From the NCBI GenBank assembly GCA_024280785.1, contig JAJRPK010000091.1:1-22882 (forward strand): 22,882 nucleotides of DNA. The letters run 5' to 3'. The notes below the pieces were generated by a model. The model did no database searches. It saw nothing but the letters and a program-made list of their open reading frames with translations, and had not been told where the DNA came from. The position numbers and the translations under genes were made by a program. Origin of the DNA: Gammaproteobacteria bacterium (GTDB lineage Bacteria > Pseudomonadota > Gammaproteobacteria > Pseudomonadales > UBA7434). Below are positions 6,775 to 13,691 of the stretch, piece after piece (the first letter of the stretch is position 1; each line of letters opens with the position of its first letter).

Positions 6775-7611
6775 ATGAATAATTCGTCAAAAAGCATAGC
6801 TGCACTCAGCGCCGCCCCCATCCTTTCTTCTCTGGCAGAAATCATGCTGGAAGAAGGCGTTTCCTACGCCGAATTTGCAGAGCTGGCGCGCTATGCTTTC
6901 GTCAGTGCCGCCGAAAAAGTATTGGCGAGTGAAAAGCGTATAACCGATTCACGCGTTTCGATTATTACTGGTATTCACCGTAAGGATGTCAAACACTTAC
7001 GCACAATGGATGGCCCCGGTATCAACTCGGAAAAAGCCAAAAGCAATCGTGCGATTGCTGTGATCAGCGCATGGACGCGAGAACCGCCATATTTAGACAG
7101 AAAGGACGAGCCTCTCGCGCTTCCCTACGATGGAGACAGCCCATCACTCTCTGAATTAATACAAGCTTACAGCGGTGATATGCCCGTCCGTGCTGTTTGC
7201 GACGAACTCGAAAGAATGGGTGTCATTGAACAAAGAAAAGATCACTGGCATTTGATTATCCCCGTTTACGTACCCAATAAATCACGTTCCGCCATTTTCG
7301 ATATTCTGGCAACAGATGCATCAGATTTGATTCGCACTATTCACCATAATTTAAACGAAAAACCTGCAAAGAGACGGTTTCAACGCACAGTTAGTTACGA
7401 TGAGATTTCTCCAGAAACCGCCAATCATTTTAAAACCTTTGCTGCCGATGATGCTTTAAGTTTACTCAAAAGATTTGATGCATGGCTGGCAAAACGGGAA
7501 AAAGAAGACAAAATAATTCGCAAAAAACAACCCGATACAACTTGTGTTAGAGCCGGTGTCGGCATTTATTATTTTGAAGAGCCACTAACAACCACGCCAG
7601 ATGGAGAATAA
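6775..7611 (+). CDS. DUF6502-like protein, probable DNA-binding regulator
   Basis: This 278-aa soluble, charged protein resembles the DUF6502 family, which has no established function. Residues about 14-76 are helical and end in SRVSIITGIHRKDVKHLR, which reads like a helix-turn-helix with a basic recognition helix. Residues about 123-163, with SLSELIQAY...MPVRAVCDELERMGVIEQRKDHWHLI, read like a winged-helix domain (three helices then a beta wing). The C-terminal third has Lys/Arg-rich stretches and ends in a beta-like GVGIYYFEEP. There is no signal peptide or transmembrane segment, so it should be cytoplasmic. The ATG at 6775 was chosen over the one at 6685 because the upstream 30 residues look untranslated and contain dyads. 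It is spaced 2 nt from the DUF5666-like gene, indicating translational coupling. DNA binding is inferred from the fold pattern only. Confidence 0.75.
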   Translation: MNNSSKSIAALSAAPILSSLAEIMLEEGVSYAEFAELARYAFVSAAEKVLASEKRITDSRVSIITGIHRKDVKHLRTMDGPGINSEKAKSNRAIAVISAWTREPPYLDRKDEPLALPYDGDSPSLSELIQAYSGDMPVRAVCDELERMGVIEQRKDHWHLIIPVYVPNKSRSAIFDILATDASDLIRTIHHNLNEKPAKRRFQRTVSYDEISPETANHFKTFAADDALSLLKRFDAWLAKREKEDKIIRKKQPDTTCVRAGVGIYYFEEPLTTTPDGE

Positions 7612-7613
7612 AT

Positions 7614-9116
7614 ATGAGCATTATTAATTGGGCACAACTATTATCGATGAACTCTCTCGCGTCGTTGAGACTATTTACTTTGATCTTAATATTGGGGCTT
7701 ACTGGGTGTGGCGGTGGCGGCAACAGCGCTGCCGCAAACGGTGGCATTGGCGGCAGCGGCATAACTGGCGGGACGGGCAGCGGCGAAATAACCGCGTTTG
7801 GCAGTGTCATTTTTGGCGACAGTACTTTTGCTATCGATAACGACACTGAATTTACGATTGACGGTGTGAGTGCTATCGAGTCAGACCTTCGCGTCGGCAT
7901 GATGGCGACCTTTGAAGTCGGTGACGATGCAAGTTCAGATTTGACATCAGGTACCGCTCAGCGAATCGACGCCTTTACCATGATAAAGGGTATCGTAACA
8001 AACGTGACTCCGTTTGAGGTTTTAGGTCAGCCCATCGTTGTCACCGGTGATACATTATTAGACAACGTACCGAACAATGACATTGCCAACTTGCTGAGTA
8101 CGGATATCGTCGAAATATACGGCTTTACAGGAAGCGACAATATTGTTCACGCAACGCGTATTGAGCGAAAGACACTTACTGGTTTGATCGAATGGAAACT
8201 GACCGGAATAGCAAGCTCCGTAACGGCAACTACGCTTAATATTGGCGCGCAGTTGGTCAATATTAACGGTGTCGCCATTGATGATTGTACTGGCGGCTTA
8301 GTAGACGGCAATTTTGTCGAAATAAAAACTGACCCGAATGCAGGCTTTGTTAGCGGCAATACCTTAAATATGGTAATCGAGGTCGAGTGCCAGTTACAGT
8401 CGATCCCGGTTCCCGCCAGCCCTTCCACGACCATTATACCAGCACAGTTCGAAGGTGTTGTTTCGGGATTTACAAGTGGTGGAAATTTGGACTTTTCCAT
8501 AGGGGGACAACTCGTTGAGTTTACCAATACCACGGAATTTCTAGGCGGCACACTCGAAGACCTTGTCAACGGTACGCGTCTGGAAGTAGAGGGGCTTTTT
8601 GATACCTCCAGTTTTGTATTAGCTGCTAACAAAATAAAATTCAAACAAACACGCATTCTCATCGAAGCGCCAGTTAATCCTGGCGATATAACGGCCGGAG
8701 CATCGTTAGACATCCTCGGCCTTACTGTTATCGGAACAGCTGCCACAAAAGATGATGACGGTATATTGTCTATGGGGATAAGCGTAACGCAGCAGGTAGA
8801 AGTCAAGGGGTTCATCGACTCGAATGGTACTATTTTCGCAGAAGAAGTACGTGGCCGTGGCACAGCAGACAGTAATGCCATTCGCCTTCGAGGCCCTGTC
8901 GCCAATATATCAAGCCCAAATTTCGACATATTAGGAGTTTCAGTTGGTGCAGCGGGCGCTGCTGCTTACCTTGATTTAGAAGAGGCTCCTATAAATATTG
9001 CCGCATTCTTTGGCTTGCTAAGTGACGGTGTTATCGTCGCAGTAGAAGATGCACAGCTAAACATAGGGCCCGCTCTGTCGATGGATGTCGACAGTACAGT
9101 TCAGTTAGAAGACTAG
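7614..9116 (+). CDS. DUF5666-like repeat lipoprotein
   Basis: This 500-aa exported lipoprotein has an N-terminal hydrophobic stretch ending in the lipobox LTGC (Cys32), followed by a Gly/Ser/Asn-rich linker (residues 33-57) typical of a surface or outer-membrane anchor. The rest is built of repeated short beta segments of the DUF5666 type. ITAFGSVIFGD near 58 is the clearest, followed by a 'DGVSAIESDLRVGMMATFEV' turn. Similar units restart near IKGIVTNVTP, LTGIASSVTA, FEGVVSGFTS, VEVKGFIDSNG and IRLRGPVANIS. I count roughly six to eight units, each resembling an OB-like or small beta-barrel repeat. Cysteines are few. The start has GGAG 7 nt upstream. It is co-transcribed with the DUF6502-like gene and ends 18 bp before a strong terminator. 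DUF5666 has no known biochemical function. Confidence 0.8.
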   Translation: MSIINWAQLLSMNSLASLRLFTLILILGLTGCGGGGNSAAANGGIGGSGITGGTGSGEITAFGSVIFGDSTFAIDNDTEFTIDGVSAIESDLRVGMMATFEVGDDASSDLTSGTAQRIDAFTMIKGIVTNVTPFEVLGQPIVVTGDTLLDNVPNNDIANLLSTDIVEIYGFTGSDNIVHATRIERKTLTGLIEWKLTGIASSVTATTLNIGAQLVNINGVAIDDCTGGLVDGNFVEIKTDPNAGFVSGNTLNMVIEVECQLQSIPVPASPSTTIIPAQFEGVVSGFTSGGNLDFSIGGQLVEFTNTTEFLGGTLEDLVNGTRLEVEGLFDTSSFVLAANKIKFKQTRILIEAPVNPGDITAGASLDILGLTVIGTAATKDDDGILSMGISVTQQVEVKGFIDSNGTIFAEEVRGRGTADSNAIRLRGPVANISSPNFDILGVSVGAAGAAAYLDLEEAPINIAAFFGLLSDGVIVAVEDAQLNIGPALSMDVDSTVQLED

Positions 9117-9134
9117 ATTGAAGGATCCCTGTTT

Positions 9135-9174
9135 ATCTCCTCGGCGTGTTTTCTAGTGCTGAGGAGATCTTTTT
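9135..9174 (+). terminator. Strong Rho-independent terminator
   Basis: ATCTCCTCGGC pairs with GCTGAGGAGAT over 11 bp (one G-T wobble) around a 12-nt loop and is followed by CTTTTT. It closes the DUF6502-DUF5666 transcription unit on the plus strand. Confidence 0.9.
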
Positions 9175-9250
9175 ATCTTTGTTTATTAGAATTTTTTCTA
9201 AACGACGCTGGAAAATTGGCGTTGGTTGGCGAGTTAAACAGCATCGGTTT

Positions 9251-9433
9251 CTAAACCAGATCTTTTATCCGTTTTATCAACGACACATTCATTGCTCCGC
9301 ACTTCGACCGCCATTGATCAAAACGGGCACTGCTCATGTCGTGTTCTCGACACAACTCCGTTACCGTCACACCTTGTTCATTTTGCTTCAATATCGCCAT
9401 GATCTGGTTGTCGGTTAAACGTGACTTCTTCAT
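9251..9433 (-). pseudogene. Truncated IS3-family transposase OrfA remnant
   Basis: Only the first 60 codons of an OrfA-like protein remain. They hold the helix-turn-helix of IS3-family orfA, with DNQIMAILKQNEQG, TELCREHDMSS and a degenerate DQWRSKCGAMNVS (usual form YKWRSKYGGMD-). Intact OrfA is close to 90 aa, with a leucine zipper after this point and OrfB in the -1 frame. Here the frame stops at a TAG right after IKDLV, and no OrfB (DDE integrase) is present. The start has AGGAG 6 nt upstream, so the 5' end is preserved. It is not expected to transpose. It probably marks an old insertion that was deleted down to one end. Confidence 0.85.
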
Positions 9434-9505
9434 AGAAAACTCCTCTTATCAACATAATAGAATTTTCTACTTCTAATTACTCCGGTTTTTCGGGGGGGGA
9501 TTACA
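9251..9505 (-). mobile_element. IS3-family insertion sequence fragment, one end only
   Basis: The OrfA remnant plus about 70 bp of its leader form one end of an IS. Reading on the minus strand, the leader begins TGTAATCCCCCCCCGAAAAA at 9505 and runs through an AT-rich stretch to the orfA Shine-Dalgarno. IS3 elements begin with TG, so I place the outer end at 9505 by inference. The other end is missing, and no direct target repeat can be shown. A palindrome GGTTTCTAAACC (9246-9257) sits at the internal breakpoint. Confidence 0.5.
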
Positions 9506-9656
9506 AGTGGACTTTGGAAAAGAACGAGCCAGCATAAGTCTTTCAACTTTTCAGTAGTTTACTATATTTATTTGGACTTAATAAGGACTTAAGCTGAACT
9601 TACAAAAAATCGGGTGAGAAATTTATTCTTTAACTTATTGATTTTGTTATATTTAT
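9506..9656. other. AT-rich intergenic stretch with short direct repeat
   Basis: There is no gene here. The only structure is GGACTTAA twice (9574-9581 and 9585-9592), 11 bp apart. I find no hairpin plus T-run for termination of the tRNA transcript on the minus strand, although ATTTTTTG occurs at about 9603-9610 on that strand. The 76 bp between the terminator at 9174 and the IS remnant likewise hold nothing I recognise. Confidence 0.4.
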
Positions 9657-9732
9657 TGGTGGAGCCTAGCGGGATCGAACCGCTGACCTCAACACTGCCA
9701 GTGTTGCGCTCTCCCAGCTGAGCTAAGGCCCC
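9657..9732 (-). tRNA. tRNA-Ala (anticodon GGC)
   Basis: This is a complete 76-nt cloverleaf including an encoded CCA. The acceptor stem GGGGCCT/AGGCTCC contains the G3-U70 wobble that is the alanyl-tRNA synthetase identity element, and the discriminator base is A73. The D-arm AGCTCAGCTGGGAGAGC is standard. The anticodon stem CAACA/TGTTG holds the loop CTGGCAG, giving anticodon GGC, which reads GCC and GCU. The T-arm contains GGTTCGATCC. It lies 127 bp downstream of gltX on the same strand, the arrangement seen in pseudomonads, and may be processed from that transcript or have its own promoter. Confidence 0.97.
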
Positions 9733-9859
9733 ACAGATATCAAGATCAGAATGTCTCGATGAAAAACTCCCTTTGCCAAGCTAGCTCGATCCTCAAACTC
9801 AGCCCTAATAAAGGGACGGCTATTGTAGCGATGACGTTCGTCGAGTCAAGCTTTAGTAC

Positions 9860-11347
9860 CTACTCAGAAGGCAAGGATTTAAACTCTTTATCCATCGCCT
9901 TAAGCTGCTTTTTAGATACCCCACCCAATGTGTTTATTGCATGCCGAATGCGGGCCCGGCTCATATCTGAACCCAGTAACACCATTGCATCCAATATTGA
10001 AAAAGTTGCCGTTGTCCCGGTGACGGCAATAAATAACGGTGCTAAAAATAGTTTGAGCTTAACGTCTAGCTGCTCGGCCAGCCCCTTAAGGGCCGCGAAG
10101 ATATCATCTCGATGCCAGTCCAATAGCTGGTCTAACCGCCACAACGAAAACTGTAACACTTTAATTTGCTCCTTAAGTTCGAGCTTGTTGCCGCTAAAAT
10201 CGTCCTCGTTCAACGCCAACATCCCCGCCCCAAGAAAACTGGTGGCAGGTAAAAAATCACTCAAAGTTTCTATTCTTGTTTGCACATGCGGCACAACCTC
10301 CAGCAGGCGCTGGCGATTAAGCCCCCATTCGATCAAGCGATCAGCCAGCTGCTCTACACTCAACGACTCGCGTATCCACAAGCCGTTTAACCAACTGAGT
10401 TTTTCCAAGTCAAATATCGGACCTCCTAGCGATACACGCTTGATGTCAAACTCTGCCTGCATTTCAGCCAACGAAAACTTTTCTCTCTCATCCGGCATCG
10501 ACCATCCCATACGGCCTAGATAATTAAGTACGGCCTCGGGTAAGTAACCCATACGCTGATAATATAAAATACTGGTAGGGTTTTTCCTCTTACTGAGCTT
10601 GCTCTTATCGGGATTTCTCAGCAACGGCAGATGGCAAAGAACCGGCATTTTCCAATTAAAGTATTGATACAATAACTTATGCTTGGGTGCCGAATTAATC
10701 CATTCCTCGCCCCTTATTACATGCGTTATTTTCATTAAATGATCATCGACAACGTTGGCCAAATGATAAGTCGGCATACCATCAGACTTCAGTAGTATTT
10801 GAGCATCGACGGTCGACCAATCTAATTCTATCTCACCACGCAGCATGTCCTCTACAACACACTTTCCCGTGTCAGGTACTCGCAAACGAACGACAAACGG
10901 CTCGCCGCTATCTTCGCGTTTTTTTTGCTCGTCTGGACTCAGCACCAAATCAGCATACTTTAGTGCGCGGTTTTCTCCTGAGACTTTGATGGCCGCTCGT
11001 AACTCGTTTAGCTCTTCTGCCGTTCGATAACATTTAAAAGCATGATCCGCAGCAAGCAGTTGCTCAGCATGTTGGCGATATATTTCACTGCGCTCGCTCT
11101 GTCGATACGGCCCAAATTCACCCCCTTTGTCTGGCCCTTCATCCCACTCCAACCCCAACCATCGCAAAGAATCAAAAATCACTTGTTCAGAATGTTCGGT
11201 GCTGCGAGCCTGATCGGTATCTTCTATGCGTAGAACAAACTGCCCCCCGTGTTGACGGGCAAAGCAGTAATTAAACAACGCGATATACGCGGTGCCTACA
11301 TGAGGATCGCCGGTTGGCGAAGGAGCAATGCGGGTTCTAACAGTCAT
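9860..11347 (-). CDS. gltX: Glutamyl-tRNA synthetase
   Basis: This class I aminoacyl-tRNA synthetase of 495 aa charges tRNA-Glu with glutamate in the cytoplasm. Signatures are PSPTGDPHVGTAYIALFNY (residues 9-27, the HIGH-equivalent HVGT at 16-19), RIEDTDQARS (40-49) and SKLSKRK (249-255, the KMSKS-equivalent), followed by the helical anticodon-binding C-terminal half. The E. coli zinc-binding Cys/His cluster is not present (only CYRT remains near residue 106), so this is the zinc-less type common in pseudomonads. The ATG start places the HIGH motif at the normal distance, but no strong Shine-Dalgarno is visible. A TATACT hexamer on the minus strand (11409-11414) is a candidate -10 about 62 nt upstream, without a good -35. 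It is followed by tRNA-Ala(GGC). Confidence 0.97.
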   Translation of the reverse strand: MTVRTRIAPSPTGDPHVGTAYIALFNYCFARQHGGQFVLRIEDTDQARSTEHSEQVIFDSLRWLGLEWDEGPDKGGEFGPYRQSERSEIYRQHAEQLLAADHAFKCYRTAEELNELRAAIKVSGENRALKYADLVLSPDEQKKREDSGEPFVVRLRVPDTGKCVVEDMLRGEIELDWSTVDAQILLKSDGMPTYHLANVVDDHLMKITHVIRGEEWINSAPKHKLLYQYFNWKMPVLCHLPLLRNPDKSKLSKRKNPTSILYYQRMGYLPEAVLNYLGRMGWSMPDEREKFSLAEMQAEFDIKRVSLGGPIFDLEKLSWLNGLWIRESLSVEQLADRLIEWGLNRQRLLEVVPHVQTRIETLSDFLPATSFLGAGMLALNEDDFSGNKLELKEQIKVLQFSLWRLDQLLDWHRDDIFAALKGLAEQLDVKLKLFLAPLFIAVTGTTATFSILDAMVLLGSDMSRARIRHAINTLGGVSKKQLKAMDKEFKSLPSE

Positions 11348-11473
11348 TAATAAAGGGGTATCCCAATAGGCAGCAAGCTAAAGAACGAAACGATAGTCGA
11401 TGCGCGAAAGTATAATAGATGTTAGCGGCGACGGACAGACAGAGAACGGGTTTCGGCAAAAATAACCGCTACA

Positions 11474-12817
11474 CTAGTTTGCAGGATTTTCGCCAACCCT
11501 TATAAACAATAGCGCTATCGCCGAACCCACCAACGTTGTCAATGCCGCCATCATTTGCAGTAAGTATCGGCTATCGATATCGGCCATGGCAAACGCGATA
11601 GTCAGTATTAGCATTGATAGCATGGCAATATTTTGAACAAAATTGCTGCCCGCAATTACACCACCGATTTCAGTGCCTCGTGCTTGCTGCTGAATAAAGG
11701 CATTTAGCGGCACGATAAATAAGCCCGAAGACACACCCATCAAAAAGTAATCTAGCGCAAACATCTCGGGTTGTCGCAGCCAAGTCAGCGACCATAGGCC
11801 TATCGAAAGACCCGCCACTCCAATGGGCACCAATTTAACATTAATTTTCTCTTTAGATCCTTTGCCGGCAAGGTATGAACCGGCGACAAGGCCCAACGCA
11901 GTCGATGCCAAAATCGCCTGGATAACGGCGGCGTTGCTAATGTTTGCATGGGCTTTAGCAAAAGCAGGAAAAGCGGCCAGCATACCCTGACCTACTGACC
12001 AAAATAGTGCCAACCCTAGTATCGGAACCAAATAACTGGCTTTAGAGCGAATCAAGAAGAGATGGTTCGAGGCCCTTACTCTGAGCTGATCGTCGTGACT
12101 CACCAACTCTAGATCTTGTTTAGATTTCGGTATTTGATATACGCAAAAAACTTGCAACAACGATAAAAATATCAACCCCAGTCCCAATGGCATCATTGCC
12201 GCCGTTACTTGATCTTTGTTCAGCGGCTCTTTAGTCATTGTCAATGCTTCACTGATTACCGAAGTAGGTGAAGCTTTTAGCAACGATCCGCTTTCCAACA
12301 ATGTTCCATAGAGTGTTTCAAACCCCAAAGAAAATGTTAGCGTACCGAACAGTATTCCTGCGATAACAATAGACTGGGCCAGCCCGTTAGACTCTGACAG
12401 ATTTGTCTCTCCAAACATTATTTTTAGATACGATAATTTAGCCGGAGAGTAAAAAGCTGATTGCACCGCCATTAATAGCGTCATAAAAAAGGCCGGCCAA
12501 AACCAGCCCAGCGCATAAAATGCCGTAATCAATAGTGTCAACAGTAAAGAAACCCAAGCAGCCACTCGCATCATAACTAACTTGGCGGTTTGATTCGAAA
12601 CTCGACCAATAGGAATAACCAAAAAAATATAGGGTAGCAAAATGAGTCCATTGACAATGGCTGTTAATATAATTTGATGCGAGCCATCGTGAACCTTAAA
12701 TATAGTATTTTGAATGGTAATTTTGTGCCCCAAGTCAATAAAGGCATTAAAGAATATTGCAAGATAGAAAACCTTGGCACCCGGATTTGAGAGCAATGTA
12801 AACAATGCAAATTCCAC
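11474..12817 (-). CDS. LplT-like MFS transporter (putative lysophospholipid flippase)
   Basis: This 447-aa major facilitator protein has about 12 hydrophobic helices. It resembles the LplT group, which moves lysophospholipids across the inner membrane for re-acylation by Aas. Matching segments are NPGAKVFYLAIFFNAFIDLGHKI in the first helix, LPYIFLVIPIGRVSNQ at the loop 2-3 signature, and AFYSPAKLSYLKIMFGETNLSESNGL, where LplT proteins have the conserved P-A-K stretch. In several relatives this module is fused to an acyltransferase, but here it stands alone with no aas nearby. The start is uncertain. The frame opens with GTG at 12817 and no Shine-Dalgarno, and an in-frame TTG at 12805 has a weak GTGGA 7 nt upstream. 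An in-frame stop 11 codons upstream excludes a longer form. Substrate assignment is by similarity only. Confidence 0.75.
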   Translation of the reverse strand: MEFALFTLLSNPGAKVFYLAIFFNAFIDLGHKITIQNTIFKVHDGSHQIILTAIVNGLILLPYIFLVIPIGRVSNQTAKLVMMRVAAWVSLLLTLLITAFYALGWFWPAFFMTLLMAVQSAFYSPAKLSYLKIMFGETNLSESNGLAQSIVIAGILFGTLTFSLGFETLYGTLLESGSLLKASPTSVISEALTMTKEPLNKDQVTAAMMPLGLGLIFLSLLQVFCVYQIPKSKQDLELVSHDDQLRVRASNHLFLIRSKASYLVPILGLALFWSVGQGMLAAFPAFAKAHANISNAAVIQAILASTALGLVAGSYLAGKGSKEKINVKLVPIGVAGLSIGLWSLTWLRQPEMFALDYFLMGVSSGLFIVPLNAFIQQQARGTEIGGVIAGSNFVQNIAMLSMLILTIAFAMADIDSRYLLQMMAALTTLVGSAIALLFIRVGENPAN

Positions 12818-12860
12818 TTGAACAAATAGATAGGGTAAACGACTCTTTTAAATTCTGACG

Positions 12861-12925
12861 ATTGTACGAGCTTGCCAAGACTTATTCGAATTTATTTTTG
12901 TAAAAAAAACTATAGCTTGTACAAT
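12861..12925. repeat. Inverted 11-bp repeat upstream of LplT-like gene
   Basis: ATTGTACGAGC (12861-12871) and GCTTGTACAAT (12915-12925) are inverted copies with one mismatch, 43 bp apart. The right copy contains the 8-bp palindrome TTGTACAA. They lie about 45-110 bp upstream of the LplT-like start and may be paired regulator sites. Confidence 0.35.
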
Positions 12926-13050
12926 ATTTAGAAGACGAATCAGAAAAGCTGAACTTGCCTCATCGAAATCTATCGCTGGCTTTAATAGCGAAGACTCTGA
13001 ACGACAAAAAGATCAGGAGTAATGTATTGATCAGACTGAGAATAGGCTAA

Positions 13051-13299
13051 CTAGATATCAAAATCATCCATACCTAGCTCGTCTTTGAGTAGCTTAACCT
13101 CAAGTCTCTCTTCAATCCGACGACGAATTTCAGCAGACTTGGCAAATAGCATTTTACCGTTACCTACTTTTCGTTCGCCGACTTCCGTCTCATCAAAACC
13201 ATCTGGAACATCATCCATATCAACCACCAAACTAGCGATTAACTCGGGTGACTGACTTTCGTCCGGCTGTTTTTGTTTACGACTTATTGATCCTGCCAT
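13051..13299 (-). CDS. Small PA3496-family-like protein
   Basis: This 82-aa, highly charged protein has no transmembrane segment or signal peptide. The C-terminal third, with IRRRIEERLEVKLLKDELGMDDFDI spanning residues 58-82, matches the basic-helix-then-acidic-tail pattern I associate with the PA3496 family ('putative envelope integrity protein' in annotation pipelines, with no established biochemistry). The middle is acidic (VVDMDDVPDGFDETEVGE) and the N-terminus is polar and low-complexity. I chose the ATG at 13299, which has GAGGG about 8 nt upstream. The longer frame from 13335 has no Shine-Dalgarno and adds 12 atypical residues. It lies alone between the LplT-like gene and aceF, 392 bp from the aceF stop. 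The family call is from the C-terminal motif only. Confidence 0.6.
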   Translation of the reverse strand: MAGSISRKQKQPDESQSPELIASLVVDMDDVPDGFDETEVGERKVGNGKMLFAKSAEIRRRIEERLEVKLLKDELGMDDFDI

Positions 13300-13691
13300 T
13301 TGACTAGCCCTCTTACAGGTGTGTATCAAACGCAAAGCTCAAAAGATTCAAAAAGCGACAACCATTAAGCTTTGCACTACAACTGAATACTTAATCCAAA
13401 GGATAGACTAAAAATTGATCATAGCTAGCAAAAAAGGTCATAAAGGCTGGTGATAGACAAAAATGGTCTAAACAGAAAACGATAATAACTTTAAGTCATT
13501 AAATGAATTCGGCGGTTTTAACAAAAAAAGAAAACTAAACTCATGATTTAACGAGACTTTATCGATGAACAGGCACCATGAGAACAGGTTACGGTGATAT
13601 ATTATCCGCAAAGCTTGTCGACTGTGTTTTGCGATGCTTGACCGTGCGATGCCTGGCCGTGCGACGCTTAGTTGTGCAATGCTCTAGATGA
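13300..13691. other. 392-bp intergenic region after aceF
   Basis: Immediately after the aceF stop there are four imperfect 15-bp tandem repeats (13631-13690). The rest is A/T-rich, with runs such as ACAAAAAAAGAAAA near 13521. CTCATG (13540-13545) and CATGAG (13577-13582) form a loose inverted repeat. I find no clear intrinsic terminator for aceF, and no gene. The promoter of the small PA3496-like gene must lie here, but I could not define it. Confidence 0.45.
13631..13690. repeat. Four imperfect 15-bp tandem repeats after aceF
   Basis: On the plus strand the units read GCGATGCTTGACCGT, GCGATGCCTGGCCGT, GCGACGCTTAGTTGT and GCAATGCTCTAGATG, in strict 15-bp register. The array begins right after the aceF stop codon in transcript order. 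The period is a multiple of three, but the array lies outside aceF. Confidence 0.7.

Noticed and set aside
8147..8929. 260-codon minus-strand frame inside the DUF5666-like gene
   Set aside because: It is an antisense reading of repeat-coding DNA with no start signal and no family resemblance.
9146..9418. 90-codon plus-strand frame over the terminator and IS remnant
   Set aside because: It begins inside the terminator hairpin and is antisense to the OrfA remnant.
9574..9592. GGACTTAA direct repeat as a tRNA-linked attachment site
   Set aside because: It does not duplicate any part of the tRNA 3' end, and no integrase is nearby.
9759..10523. 254-codon plus-strand frame opposite gltX
   Set aside because: It is antisense to a well-supported synthetase. 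The Ser/Ala-rich composition is typical of a shadow frame.
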